Position numbers and translations under genes: made by a program. A stretch of 64,000 nucleotides of DNA from the NCBI GenBank assembly GCA_017983695.1, contig JAGOAX010000012.1, forward strand, positions 62,001 to 126,000, written 5' to 3'. Shown piece by piece: positions 50,516-60,338 of the stretch. How positions within the stretch are numbered: the first letter of the stretch is position 1; each line of letters starts with the position of its first letter. The notes beneath the pieces were generated by a model. That model was not told the origin of the DNA and searched no databases. It saw nothing but the letters and a program-made list of their open reading frames with translations. This DNA is from Ferruginibacter sp. (lineage in GTDB: Bacteria; Bacteroidota; Bacteroidia; Chitinophagales; Chitinophagaceae).

Positions 50516-52666
50516 TTAATCTTCTACTTTCATTTTGCCTTTCGATTTTGCAATAATCTCTTCTGCAACGTTATTTGGTGCAGGAGCATAGTGGCTGAAT
50601 TCCATGGTTGAAGTGGCACGACCGCTCGATAATGAACGCAACTGCGTAACATAACCAAACATTTCGCTTAATGGCACTTTGGCTTTAATAACCTGTACAC
50701 CATGTTTACTGTCCATACCTTCAAGCATACCACGACGACGGTTTAAATCACCTGTTACATCACCCATGTATTGATCCGGTGTTAATACTTCCACCTTCAT
50801 AATTGGTTCAAGTAATGTTGGTTTAGCTTTTCTACCAGCTTCACGGAAACCTTGTTTGGCACACAATTCAAAAGAGATTGCATCGCTATCCACATCATGG
50901 TAACTACCATCAAAAATCCTGATTTTCATATCCACTATAGGGTAACCGGCTAATACACCGGTTGTCATGCTGCTGGTAAACCCTTTAATGATCGGCGCAA
51001 TAAATTCTTTTGGAATACTACCACCAAAAATTTCGTTTACAAACTGCATTCCACCTAATGGATTTTCTTTTAACCATTCTTCATCAGCAGGGCCTAAATC
51101 AAAAGCAATATCGCCAAACTTACCTCTACCACCCGTTTGCTTTTTATAGGTTTCCCTGTGCTGCACCATTTGTTTGAATGACTCTTTATATGCAACCATT
51201 GGTGCACCCTGGTTAATTTCCACTTTAAACTCACGTTTCATCCTGTCTACAATAATCTCTAAGTGTAACTCACCCATACCACTTAAAATGGTCTGGCCTG
51301 TTTCTTCATCTGTACGCACACGTAATGTAGGATCTTCCTCTACCAGTTTGGCAATTGCCATACCCATTTTATCAACATCGGCCTGAGTTTTTGGCTCAAT
51401 CGCAATTGAAATTACAGGCTCAGGGAAAGTCATAGATTCTAAAACTATCGGATGATCTTCGTTACATAAAGTATCCCCGGTTTTAATATCCTTAAAACCA
51501 ACTGCTGCACCAATATCACCAGCTTCAATAAAGTCAACCGGATTTTGTTTATTGGCATGCATTTGCATGATACGACTGATACGCTCTTTTTTTCCCGTTC
51601 TTGCATTTAATACATAGCTACCTGCATCTAAGCGGCCGCTGTAAGCACGGAAGAAAGCCAGACGACCTACAAAAGGGTCTGTCATTATCTTAAATGCCAA
51701 TGCACTAAATGGTTCTTTTGGATCGCAATGACGTAATAATTCTTCGCCATTATCCGGGTTAGTTCCTTTTACCGCTTCAATATCCATTGGACCAGGTAAG
51801 TAACGAACTACCGCATCTAATGCTGTTTGTACACCTTTATTTTTAAAAGATGAACCACACATCATCGGGATGATAGAAATATCGATAGTAGCCTTACGGA
51901 TAGCTTCGTGCATTTCTTCTTCAGTTATCGTGTTAGGATCGTCGAAGAATTTTTCCAGTAATTTCTCATCATATTCTGCAACCGCTTCAACAAGTTCCTG
52001 GCGGTATTGGTTTACCTCTTCAATCATATCTTCGGGAATAGGCACTTCGTTAAAGGTCATTCCTTTATCATGCTCGTTCCATACAATACCTTTCATGGTG
52101 ATCAAATCTACCACACCTTTAAAATCATCTTCGGCACCAATTGGTAATTGTAATGGCACAGCTTTAGCACCCAGCATTTCTCTAACCTGTTTTACCACGT
52201 TTAAGAAATCGGCACCACTACGATCCATTTTATTTACAAAACCAATACGTGGTACTTTGTAACGGTTGGCCTGGCGCCAAACTGTTTCACTCTGAGGTTC
52301 TACACCAGATACAGCGCAGAACAAAGCCAGTAAACCATCCAATACACGTAAACTACGCTCTACCTCTACGGTAAAATCCACGTGACCCGGGGTATCAATA
52401 ATGTTGAATTTGTATTGTTTGGTATCAGGTGTTTTTTGTCCCTGTACCATTGGAAAGTTCCAAAAGCAGGTAGTAGCAGCACTTGTAATAGTGATACCTC
52501 TTTCCTGTTCCTGTGCCATCCAGTCCATCGTAGCGCCACCGTCGTGTACTTCACCAATTTTATGGTTTACACCGGTATAATAAAGAATACGCTCGGTAGT
52601 TGTGGTTTTACCAGCATCAATATGAGCGGCAATTCCAAAGTTGCGTTGATAACGTAAATCTGCCAT
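50516..52666 (-). CDS. fusA: Translation elongation factor G
   Basis: From the ATG at 52666 (ADLRYQRNFGIAAHIDAGKT is the expected family start; a TTG at 52702 would add 12 residues) the 716-residue protein has the GTPase motifs AHIDAGKTTT, DTPGH and NKMD, followed by domains II-V (GVLAGYPIVDMKIRIFDGSY, VTGDLNRRRGMLEGMDSKHG). EF-G drives ribosomal translocation. In many bacteria fusA sits in the str operon with rpsL and rpsG; here it stands alone between a radical SAM gene and an oxidoreductase operon. A strong terminator follows. Confidence 0.96.
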   Translation of the reverse strand: MADLRYQRNFGIAAHIDAGKTTTTERILYYTGVNHKIGEVHDGGATMDWMAQEQERGITITSAATTCFWNFPMVQGQKTPDTKQYKFNIIDTPGHVDFTVEVERSLRVLDGLLALFCAVSGVEPQSETVWRQANRYKVPRIGFVNKMDRSGADFLNVVKQVREMLGAKAVPLQLPIGAEDDFKGVVDLITMKGIVWNEHDKGMTFNEVPIPEDMIEEVNQYRQELVEAVAEYDEKLLEKFFDDPNTITEEEMHEAIRKATIDISIIPMMCGSSFKNKGVQTALDAVVRYLPGPMDIEAVKGTNPDNGEELLRHCDPKEPFSALAFKIMTDPFVGRLAFFRAYSGRLDAGSYVLNARTGKKERISRIMQMHANKQNPVDFIEAGDIGAAVGFKDIKTGDTLCNEDHPIVLESMTFPEPVISIAIEPKTQADVDKMGMAIAKLVEEDPTLRVRTDEETGQTILSGMGELHLEIIVDRMKREFKVEINQGAPMVAYKESFKQMVQHRETYKKQTGGRGKFGDIAFDLGPADEEWLKENPLGGMQFVNEIFGGSIPKEFIAPIIKGFTSSMTTGVLAGYPIVDMKIRIFDGSYHDVDSDAISFELCAKQGFREAGRKAKPTLLEPIMKVEVLTPDQYMGDVTGDLNRRRGMLEGMDSKHGVQVIKAKVPLSEMFGYVTQLRSLSSGRATSTMEFSHYAPAPNNVAEEIIAKSKGKMKVED

Positions 52667-52931
52667 TTTATTTGTTGTTTGTTTTACCCCTGTCTTCGCC
52701 AATTGGCGGAGAACTAAGGATGTTTATTAAATTATTTTTTGTAAATGCTTAAGAAGTGTTATTAAGCCAGCATACCCATTAAAGGAAAGCCCTTTTAGGG
52801 GTTTGGGGTGCTGTATGGTGTGTTGCTGCTCTCATATTATGCTAAATAGTTCAGTGCCATCCTGTATCTATACTGAATCTTTTAGCGCCGCAAATGTACA
52901 GCCTTTTTTTGTTTTGGCAAAGCGTATATTA

Positions 52932-52960
52932 TAAAAAATGCCGTTTTATACAAACGGCAG
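52932..52960 (-). terminator. Rho-independent terminator of the 53-57 kb operon
   Basis: On the reverse strand TGCCGTTTGTATAAAACGGCA gives an 8-bp stem followed by TTTTTTAT, 45 nt past the stop at 53005 (loop of about five bases). The rest of the 52667-53004 gap holds the fusA promoter region and AAAGCCCTTTTAGGGGTTT, a small palindromic stretch; no gene is seen. Confidence 0.82.
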
Positions 52961-53004
52961 GTAAATATCTTTTCTTTTACAAGAGATTAGTATTGGAAGG
53001 GCAT

Positions 53005-53622
53005 TTAAATAGCCCAGGCCTTATCTCCTTTTTTATAAGGAAAAGCCCCATCATATTTACCGGGAATTGCCATCCAGCGTAAGGCCTGCTTGCTTCCTAT
53101 TTCGGAAGTAAAATACCCCATCAGGGTTAATTGCTTCATCATGGTATAATAATGAGATGGCGAGCCTACATAATTGGGGTCCATTTCCAGCCTGGCTTTG
53201 TCCTTGGCGGCTTTATCTTTTTCGTCACGCTGCTTATTAAACTCTTTGGCTTCTTTTTCAAGCGTAATTAAAAAAGCTTTACGTTGCTCTGCTGTGCAAT
53301 CCATAAAGGTTTTTCCGTTCAGTTTTTTACAGGCTTCATCCAGCCCGGCCATACCTTCAGTAAATACTTTCTGCTGTGCCTCGGTATAGCAATCAGTAAC
53401 TATTGTTTTCATATACTCGCCAACTTTTGCAGCCTTGGCACCGGGAGTATTTGTTGCAGGTATTATAGTTTCTCCCACTTCATCTAGCAAAGCAATATTT
53501 TCGGCAGAAAATGTAGTACCGCCTGATGTATTTGTTTTGCAACCGGATAAAAAAACCTCGCCGCCGATTACAGCACCGCCGGTTAATACGGCTATCATTT
53601 TTAAAAGTTCTCTTCTGTCCAT
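53005..53622 (-). CDS. Gluconate-2-dehydrogenase subunit 3 family protein (exported)
   Basis: The 205-residue protein has a twin-arginine signal with a lipobox (DRRELLKMIAVLTGGAVIGG then FLSGC) and the subunit-3 pattern ALLDEVGETIIPATNTPGAK with KVGEYMKTIVTDCYTEAQQ. Subunit 3 accompanies GMC-type flavoproteins in the periplasm and aids their export or stability. It follows the GMC gene by 86 nt on the same strand, last in the operon. A charged, Lys-rich helical stretch lies at about 125-155. A paralogue is at 59652. Confidence 0.9.
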   Translation of the reverse strand: MDRRELLKMIAVLTGGAVIGGEVFLSGCKTNTSGGTTFSAENIALLDEVGETIIPATNTPGAKAAKVGEYMKTIVTDCYTEAQQKVFTEGMAGLDEACKKLNGKTFMDCTAEQRKAFLITLEKEAKEFNKQRDEKDKAAKDKARLEMDPNYVGSPSHYYTMMKQLTLMGYFTSEIGSKQALRWMAIPGKYDGAFPYKKGDKAWAI

Positions 53623-53708
53623 GTTTTAAAGTTATAAGTTGAGCATTATGAGTTATGAATTATGAGTTATGAATTGTTTTAACTATGAACTCTTAACTCA
53701 TAACTTTT

Positions 53709-55391
53709 TTACAGGTTTCCTTTTTTTAATTCTTTAACTGCAAAATCTACTGCTCTCGCCGTTAAAGCCATATATGTTAATGATGGGTTTACACAGCTTG
53801 CACTCGTCATGCAGGCACCGTCGGTTACAAAAACATTCATCGCATCCCAAACCTGGTTATTGCCATTTAATACCGATGTTTTTGGATCTCTGCCCATACG
53901 TGCCGTACCCATTTCGTGAATGCCCTGGCCTACCGCATAACCTGAATCATTGGTATGCACATCTTTTAATCCTGCTGCTTCAAGCATTTCTGCTGCATCA
54001 TTCATCATGTCTATCCGCATCTTCTTTTCATTTTCTTTTATCTCTACATCAAAATTTAAAACCGGCAAGCCCCATTTATCTTTTTTGGTTTTATCAAGAG
54101 AGATTTTATTACTGTGATCGGGCAACATTTCGCCGAAGGCCGTAATGCCCATATTCCAGTTACCGGGTTCAGATAAAGCTTCTTTTAATTCGGCCCCGAG
54201 TGTTAATTCGGCCACCTGTAATCCCCTGCCACGACTTGCGCCGCCCTGATAGCCAAAACCACGCAGGTAATCTCTTTTATCACCATCAATATTTCTAAAT
54301 CTGGGGATATAAATACCTGTTGGCCTGCGGCCGAAAATATATTTGTCTTCATATCCTTCCGGTCTTCCGGATGCACCAATTCTAAAATGATGATCCATTA
54401 CATTATGCCCCAGCTCTCCACTGCTGCTGCCCAGGCCATCGGGCCAAATGTCGGTAGCAGTATTCATTAAAACCCAGGTGCTGTTAAAAGATGACGCACA
54501 AAGGAAAATAATTTTTGCATTGTAAGTGTAAGTCTTGTTTGTTTCAGCATCAATCACTTCTACCCCGGTTGCCTTTTTGCTGTTTTTATCGTAGATAAGC
54601 TTGGTAACAATTTTATTATTCTCCATGGTAAGATTACCTGTTTTTCTTGCTGCAGGCAATGTTGCGGATTGTGTGCTGAAGTAGCCTCCAAACGGACAAC
54701 CACGCCAACAACGGTCACGATACTGACAATTGGTTCTGCCCTGCTCCGGCCTTGCTTCAGTAATATTTGCGCTACGGCCAATAAACATATGCCGCTTACC
54801 ATTATAGTGCGATTTTAATTTTACAGCCACATCTTTTTCCACTACGTTCATATCCATAGCAGGCAAAAATTCGCCGTCGGGTAAAACATCCAATCCTTCT
54901 TTACTGCCCTGTATGCCTGCAAACCTTTCTACATAACTGTACCAGGATGCTATTTCATCATAACGAATGGGCCAATCTACTCCAATACCTTCTTTAGCAT
55001 TGGCTTCAAAATCCATTTTACTAAAGCGATAGCTCTGGCGGCCCCAGTGTAAAGAACGGCCACCTGTATGATAAGCCCTGAACCAGTCGAAACGTTTAGT
55101 TTCGGTGTAAGGGCTTTCTGTATCTTTTACCCACATGCCTAAAGTTTGCTCACTCAAAGGATAATCTCTTTTTAAAACAGGATGTTCTTTTATCATTTCC
55201 TGTGTACGGATATCCCTGTGCGGAAACTCCCATATCTCTTTATTGGCAGTTACATAATCTTTTACATGCTCAATATGATTGCCTCTTTCGAGCATTAAAA
55301 CCTTAAGCCCTTTTTCGGTAAGTTCTTTTGCAGCCCATCCGCCGCTGATTCCTGAGCCAACAACAATGGCATCGTAAGTAGTTTCTGGCAT
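53709..55391 (-). CDS. GMC-family oxidoreductase, gluconate-2-dehydrogenase flavoprotein type
   Basis: The 560-residue protein has FAD-binding YDAIVVGSGISGGWAAKELT (residues 5-24), the GMC substrate region (GRSLHWGRQSYRFSKMDFEA), a Cys cluster (TNCQYRDRCWRGCPFGGYF) and the C-terminal GTARMGRDPKTS and ASCVNPSLTYMALT with the NP motif of the catalytic end. It probably oxidises a sugar or glycoside, with electrons passed to a cytochrome or quinone. No signal peptide is visible; export may ride on subunit 3. Between sugar isomerase and subunit-3 genes. Confidence 0.92.
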   Translation of the reverse strand: MPETTYDAIVVGSGISGGWAAKELTEKGLKVLMLERGNHIEHVKDYVTANKEIWEFPHRDIRTQEMIKEHPVLKRDYPLSEQTLGMWVKDTESPYTETKRFDWFRAYHTGGRSLHWGRQSYRFSKMDFEANAKEGIGVDWPIRYDEIASWYSYVERFAGIQGSKEGLDVLPDGEFLPAMDMNVVEKDVAVKLKSHYNGKRHMFIGRSANITEARPEQGRTNCQYRDRCWRGCPFGGYFSTQSATLPAARKTGNLTMENNKIVTKLIYDKNSKKATGVEVIDAETNKTYTYNAKIIFLCASSFNSTWVLMNTATDIWPDGLGSSSGELGHNVMDHHFRIGASGRPEGYEDKYIFGRRPTGIYIPRFRNIDGDKRDYLRGFGYQGGASRGRGLQVAELTLGAELKEALSEPGNWNMGITAFGEMLPDHSNKISLDKTKKDKWGLPVLNFDVEIKENEKKMRIDMMNDAAEMLEAAGLKDVHTNDSGYAVGQGIHEMGTARMGRDPKTSVLNGNNQVWDAMNVFVTDGACMTSASCVNPSLTYMALTARAVDFAVKELKKGNL

Positions 55392-55439
55392 ATCTAAAAG
55401 TTGTAAGTTTTAAGTAATAAGTTATAAGTCATTGGAATT

Positions 55440-56327
55440 TTAAACATCGCAGATTTTCACTGCTTTTTTTAACGCTTTAATTTTATCTTCTTTTTCTTTT
55501 CCTGTTGGTATGAACTCCTGCGCCAGGTAACCTTTAAACCCGCTATCGGAAATTGCTTTTATAATAGCAGGGTAAAACAATTCCTGTGTGTCATCAATTT
55601 CATGCCTTCCCGGAACACCTGCTGTATGATAATGACCATAATACTGGTGATTATTTTTTATGGTTCTTATTACATCACCTTCATCAATCTGCATGTGATA
55701 AATATCGTACAGCAGTTTAAAATTTTCTGATCCTAAACGTTTGCATAATTCAACGCCCCATACACTTCTGTCGCACATATAATCTTTGTGGTCAATTTTA
55801 CTGTTCAGTAATTCCATCTGAATCATCACGCCTCTCTTTTCTGCAAATCCCATTATTTGTTTCAACCCTTCTACACAATTCTTTAATCCTGTTTCGTCAT
55901 CCATACCGTCACGGCTGCCGCTAAAGCAAATTAAATTTTTATACCCGGCATCTGCAACATAATTTATGTGATCGGTATAGTTTTTTATTAATGTTGAATG
56001 ATATTCAGTATGATTCCAACCTTTTGTTAAACTGATTTCGGCTCCGTTGCACATTGATGAATCGAGGCCATGGCTTTTCAATATATTCCATTCTTTTGGG
56101 CCAACAAGGTCAATTGCTTTTAACCCAATTTTATTGCCCACTTTACACAATTCATCCAATGGTAAAAAATTGTAGGTCCACCTGCAAACAGAGTGGTTGA
56201 TATTGCCTTTCAGTTTCATGTTACTATTATCTGCAGCAGCCAAAGATGCAAGCGGATTTGCCGCCATGGCAACAGAACCAACTGCTAACTGTTTTAATAA
56301 TTGCCGCCTTGAAGAATTATTTTCCAT
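55440..56327 (-). CDS. Tat-exported sugar phosphate isomerase/epimerase-family (TIM-barrel) protein
   Basis: The 295-residue protein has a Tat signal (SSRRQLLKQLAVGSVAMAA) and an AP-endonuclease-2-like TIM barrel of the hydroxypyruvate-isomerase type: AGYKNLICFSGSRDGMDDET, GVMIQMELLNSK (E ligand), FKLLYDIYHMQIDEGD (D/H ligands), GHYHTAGVPGRHEIDDTQEL and GYLAQEFIP. The metal ligands are present. It would isomerise or epimerise oxidised sugars in the periplasm. It lies 18 nt after the MFS gene and 48 nt before the GMC gene. Confidence 0.9.
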   Translation of the reverse strand: MENNSSRRQLLKQLAVGSVAMAANPLASLAAADNSNMKLKGNINHSVCRWTYNFLPLDELCKVGNKIGLKAIDLVGPKEWNILKSHGLDSSMCNGAEISLTKGWNHTEYHSTLIKNYTDHINYVADAGYKNLICFSGSRDGMDDETGLKNCVEGLKQIMGFAEKRGVMIQMELLNSKIDHKDYMCDRSVWGVELCKRLGSENFKLLYDIYHMQIDEGDVIRTIKNNHQYYGHYHTAGVPGRHEIDDTQELFYPAIIKAISDSGFKGYLAQEFIPTGKEKEDKIKALKKAVKICDV

Positions 56328-56345
56328 TACTAAAATAGTTTATTA

Positions 56346-57635
56346 TTAAGCTGCTTTATTTTTATTCTTCATGTAAAAAAATAATCCTGCAAATGCAGCT
56401 ACCAATATTACCGGAAGAATCATTGTAGTGTTAATAATTTCTGGTCCTGCAGTTTTGTTGGCTTCTGCTAAAGCTGCTTTCATTTGTTCTGTAGCTTCTG
56501 GACTGTTATAAACTTTTAAATCGGCACCAGTTGGTAAATGTGCTGCAATTTTATTATCATATACGCCACCCATAAATATGGTGTAGATAGATACCGCAAA
56601 CATACCGGCACCTCCCATCAGGTTTAAACCAACAGCGCCAGTCTTTGGCAAATTTTCTGAAACAAATCCCAGCATGGTGGGCCAGAAATAACAAACCCCC
56701 ATACCAAATACTAATGCGCCTACAAAAACCATACTGCCATCTGTATGCCCCAAAATATATAACCCTAAAGTTGCTAATATTGCCGACATTAATAATACAC
56801 CCTGCGGTGCCAGCTTATGCACTACAGGTCCGGCAAAAGCACGACCAATAGCCATTATACCTGTTGATACAGCAAGGATAAGTAAAGAATTTTTTGTTAC
56901 ATTACTTAATAAAACCCCAATCCACTGGCCGGTAAATAATTCTGTAATGGCAGTACCAAACATACAAATGATCATAAAAATAAACAGTGGGCTTGCCAAT
57001 GCTTTATACATACTTGCAGTTGAAACACCGCTTGCTACTCTTTCTGTAACAGGAAATTTTTCTTTGGCAAAAAGCCATCCGTATAATACTGTTGGAATCA
57101 GCATCAGGGCTACAAGCATTTTCCAGTTACTGATACTTTCAGTACCTGCAATTTTTTGTCCTAAAAAATAAACTACCAACGAACCGATTACGATACCACC
57201 CGGAAACCATAAATGAAAATGATTAAGTTTAGTTGTTTTATTATCGCTGTACAATGCTGTTACTAAAGGATTACATGCTGCTTCTACAGTACCGTTGGCT
57301 ATACCAATTAATAAGGTAGAAATAAACAATGCCCAGTAAGGGCTTCCAAAATTTCCGGCAAAAATGGTTAACAGAATACCGGCTAAGTGAAAAACAAAAG
57401 CCATAACCAGCAGTTTCTTCATACCAATAATATCCACCACCATGCCTCCTATAATTACTGCAAGCGGAAAGCCCCAGAAAGCTGTTGCTGTAATGGTTGA
57501 CATTTCTGATTTATCTAAATTAAACTGTGTACCCCAAGTACCCAGTAACCCTGCCCTTATGCCAAATGAAAGAGAAGTTACCAGTAATGCCAAACAACTG
57601 GCCACAAATAGTTTGTTTCTGTCTATAGCTTGCAT
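56346..57635 (-). CDS. MFS sugar/nucleoside-type transporter
   Basis: The 429-residue protein has twelve hydrophobic segments. SFGIRAGLLGTWGTQFNLDK at the start, NGTVEAACNPLVTALYSDNK and HLWFPGGIVIGSLVVYFLGQ match sugar MFS permeases found with Gfo/Idh and isomerase genes in Bacteroidota. It is first in the leftward operon; the divergent gap of 177 nt to the GMC gene at 57813 contains a LacI-type operator word. Imported substrate is not determinable. Confidence 0.9.
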   Translation of the reverse strand: MQAIDRNKLFVASCLALLVTSLSFGIRAGLLGTWGTQFNLDKSEMSTITATAFWGFPLAVIIGGMVVDIIGMKKLLVMAFVFHLAGILLTIFAGNFGSPYWALFISTLLIGIANGTVEAACNPLVTALYSDNKTTKLNHFHLWFPGGIVIGSLVVYFLGQKIAGTESISNWKMLVALMLIPTVLYGWLFAKEKFPVTERVASGVSTASMYKALASPLFIFMIICMFGTAITELFTGQWIGVLLSNVTKNSLLILAVSTGIMAIGRAFAGPVVHKLAPQGVLLMSAILATLGLYILGHTDGSMVFVGALVFGMGVCYFWPTMLGFVSENLPKTGAVGLNLMGGAGMFAVSIYTIFMGGVYDNKIAAHLPTGADLKVYNSPEATEQMKAALAEANKTAGPEIINTTMILPVILVAAFAGLFFYMKNKNKAA

Positions 57636-57812
57636 ATCGTTTTGTTTATTAAAGGGATTAATTTGAGTTGGTAAATATAATTTTAAAAATCATTCAATAA
57701 TCATATCCATTAAAAAAATATTACACCGCAACCGTTTGCAGTTACCGTTTAAAAAAAGTTTCTTTTAAAACACATTTAATTTCTAACTTCCGTTATTAAA
57801 GCAACAGGCTAT
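57636..57812. promoter_or_regulatory. Divergent promoter region with a LacI-type operator
   Basis: The gap between the two oxidoreductase operons contains GCAACCGTTTGC (57728-57739), a near-palindrome with a central CG as in LacI-family operators, and 11 bases of it (57727-57737) match the site at 2602 by the LacI gene. A second TTACCGTTTAA-like half follows at 57742. Control of both operons by a LacI protein is inferred. Confidence 0.5.
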
Positions 57813-59555
57813 ATGGGAGATCTGCAAATAAAAATTCAACCGAAAAAATATGATGTGGTTATTGTGGGCAGCGGTGCCGGCGGTGGTATGGCTGCATACC
57901 AGTTAAGCAAGGCCGGTTTAAAAGTTTGCCTTATTGAGGCCGGTGCCATGTACGATCCACAAAAAAATATTACACAATTAAAATGGCCTTACGAAAGCCC
58001 CAGGAGAGGTGCCAGCACAAAGTTTCGCCCCTTTGGTGATTTTGATGCCTGCTATTACGGATGGGATGTGGAAGGTGAACCTTTTACAAAAGAAGAAGGA
58101 ACAGACTGGAGTTGGTGGAGGGCAAGAATGCTGGGTGGAAGAACCAATCATTGGGGAAGAATTTCCCTAAGGTTTGGACCAAAAGATTTTAAAAGAAAAA
58201 GTATTGATGGCCTTGGTGATGATTGGCCGATTGGATACGAAGATGTAAAACCTTATTACGATGCCATTGATAAACTGATTGGGATATTTGGTACCAACGA
58301 AGGTTTGGAAAATGATCCGGATGGTATTTTTTTACCACCCCCAAAACCCCGCCTGCATGAATTGTTTATAAAAAAAGCTGCCGGTACCGCAGGAGTTCCT
58401 GTTATTCCTTCAAGGCTTTCCATTCTTACAAAAAAAATTAATGAAGACAGGGGTGCCTGCTTTTTTTGCGGCCAGTGCGGCAGAAACTGCAGCATGGCGA
58501 AAGCAGATTTTTCAAGCACCAACGTTTTAATTTACCCGGCATTAAAAACCGGCAATGTTGATATTGTATGCAATGCTATGGCAAGAGAAGTGCTGACCAA
58601 TAGAGAAGGATTGGCAACAGGTGTGTCGTACATCAGCAAAGAAGATATGATGGAATACCAGGTAAATGCAAGGGTGGTAATTGTTGCTGCCAGTACCTGC
58701 GAAAGTGCAAGACTGTTACTGAATTCAAAATCGGACCGTCACCCCAATGGATTAGCCAACAGCAGCGATGTGGTAGGCAGATATTTGCACGACAGTACAG
58801 GAGCAGCATTAGGAGGCGTGCTGCCACAGTTGTTCGACAGAAAAAGATATAACGAAGATGGTGTTGGCGGTATGCATGTGTATACTCCATGGTGGCTTGA
58901 TAATAAGAAACTGGATTTCCCTCGTGGCTATCATATAGAATACTGGGGTGGACAAGGTATGCCTTCATACGGTTTTAACTGGGGCATAGAAAATTTAAAT
59001 GGTAAGTACCTGGTGCATGGCAAACAAAAAGAAGGCGGCGGTTATGGTAAATCTTTAAAAGAAGACAACCGCTATTTTTATGGTGCAGGTGTTGGCATGG
59101 CCGGCCGTGGCGAGGCAATTCCCTTGTATGAAAACCGCTGTACCATTGATGATAAAATGGTGGATAGTTTTGGAATACCCGTGCTGAAGTTTAATGTAAA
59201 ATGGACCGACAATGAAATAAAGCAGGCCAAGCACATGAAAGAAACTTTTAAAGAAGTGATGCATAATATGGGAGCTGTAATTACCTGGGGCGGCGATGAT
59301 GATGAAAAGAATGACTGGGGCTTAAGTAAACCGGGAGAAATTATTCATGAAGCTGGAACTGTAAGAATGGGTAACGACCCTAAAAAAAGTGCACTGAATA
59401 AATATAACCAGGCGCATGACTGTAAAAATTTATTTGTGCTTGATGGTGGTGCTTTTGTAAGCCAGGCAGATAAAAATATAACATGGACAATTTTAGCATT
59501 AAGTATGAGGGCCAGCGATTATATAATTGATGAACTGAAAAAAAATAATTTGTAA
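57813..59555 (+). CDS. GMC-family oxidoreductase (second copy, divergent operon)
   Basis: The 580-residue protein has YDVVIVGSGAGGGMAAYQLS (FAD), MLGGRTNHWGRISLRF, a Cys cluster (ACFFCGQCGRNCSMAKADF) and the end GTVRMGNDPKKSALNKYNQA and DKNITWTILALSMR. Unlike the copy at 53709, the Asn of the catalytic end is followed by I instead of P (KNITWT), and an extra Cys-rich stretch gives more potential cluster ligands. It likely oxidises a sugar at a ring carbon, as in 3-keto-glycoside pathways. Its subunit-3 partner follows at 59652. Confidence 0.92.
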   Translation: MGDLQIKIQPKKYDVVIVGSGAGGGMAAYQLSKAGLKVCLIEAGAMYDPQKNITQLKWPYESPRRGASTKFRPFGDFDACYYGWDVEGEPFTKEEGTDWSWWRARMLGGRTNHWGRISLRFGPKDFKRKSIDGLGDDWPIGYEDVKPYYDAIDKLIGIFGTNEGLENDPDGIFLPPPKPRLHELFIKKAAGTAGVPVIPSRLSILTKKINEDRGACFFCGQCGRNCSMAKADFSSTNVLIYPALKTGNVDIVCNAMAREVLTNREGLATGVSYISKEDMMEYQVNARVVIVAASTCESARLLLNSKSDRHPNGLANSSDVVGRYLHDSTGAALGGVLPQLFDRKRYNEDGVGGMHVYTPWWLDNKKLDFPRGYHIEYWGGQGMPSYGFNWGIENLNGKYLVHGKQKEGGGYGKSLKEDNRYFYGAGVGMAGRGEAIPLYENRCTIDDKMVDSFGIPVLKFNVKWTDNEIKQAKHMKETFKEVMHNMGAVITWGGDDDEKNDWGLSKPGEIIHEAGTVRMGNDPKKSALNKYNQAHDCKNLFVLDGGAFVSQADKNITWTILALSMRASDYIIDELKKNNL

Positions 59556-59651
59556 ACAATTTTGAGGTTTAAATGATGAACTATTAATGTTTTGATTAAA
59601 TCAACATTTTACAATTCATAATTAATAACTCATAATTCATAATTTATTACA

Positions 59652-60329
59652 ATGGACAGACGTAAATCACTAAAATTAATTGCAGGCACTTTTGCAACAA
59701 CCGCTTTATTAGATGCCTGCAACACTGATGATAAAAAAGTAGCCGCCCAGGTTTCATCAACTGAATTTGATGCTAAAACCTATACACTCGACAGGGCCAA
59801 AGAAGAACTGGATAGAGAAAACAAACTCTTAAAAGAAACATTCTTCACCAGTCATGAAATGGCAACCATTGCAATTTTGTGCGACATCATAATTCCTAAA
59901 GATGAAATAAGCGGCAGCGCCACCGATGCCAAAGTGCCGGACTTTATTGAGTTTATTGTAAAAGATAAACCCGAACACCAGCTGCCTATGAGAGGTGGTT
60001 TGCGCTGGCTGGATATGCAATGCTTAAAAAATTATACTGCCGATTTTAAAACTTCATCAGCTGCACAGCAGATAGAAATGGTTGATGCCATTGCTTATCC
60101 CAAAAAAGCAAAACCACAAATGAAAGCTGGCGTTTCTTTTTTCAGCCTGATAAGAAATTTAACCATTACCGGTTTTTACACTTCAAAAATTGGAATAGAA
60201 GATATCGGTTACAAAGGCAATACACCTACAGAATGGAACGGTGTGCCTGAGGCTGTTTTAAAACAATACAATGTTGCCTATACCGAAAAGGAATTAAAAG
60301 AGTGCATCAGTTTTGATAAACCCATCTAA
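59652..60329 (+). CDS. Gluconate-2-dehydrogenase subunit 3 family lipoprotein
   Basis: The 225-residue protein has a twin-arginine/lipobox start (DRRKSLKLIAGTFATTALLDAC) and the subunit-3 features FTSHEMATIAILCDIIIPKD, PDFIEFIVKDKPEHQLPMRG and FFSLIRNLTITGFYTSKIGI. It follows the GMC gene by 96 nt; the gap contains the low-complexity stretch ATAACTCATAATTCATAATT. It pairs with the second GMC flavoprotein. It diverges from the homologue at 53005. Confidence 0.9.
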   Translation: MDRRKSLKLIAGTFATTALLDACNTDDKKVAAQVSSTEFDAKTYTLDRAKEELDRENKLLKETFFTSHEMATIAILCDIIIPKDEISGSATDAKVPDFIEFIVKDKPEHQLPMRGGLRWLDMQCLKNYTADFKTSSAAQQIEMVDAIAYPKKAKPQMKAGVSFFSLIRNLTITGFYTSKIGIEDIGYKGNTPTEWNGVPEAVLKQYNVAYTEKELKECISFDKPI

Positions 60330-60338
60330 AAAATAAAT

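Noticed and set aside
52382..52657. Antisense open frame in fusA
   Set aside because: It is the complement of the highly conserved GTPase domain and has no independent support.
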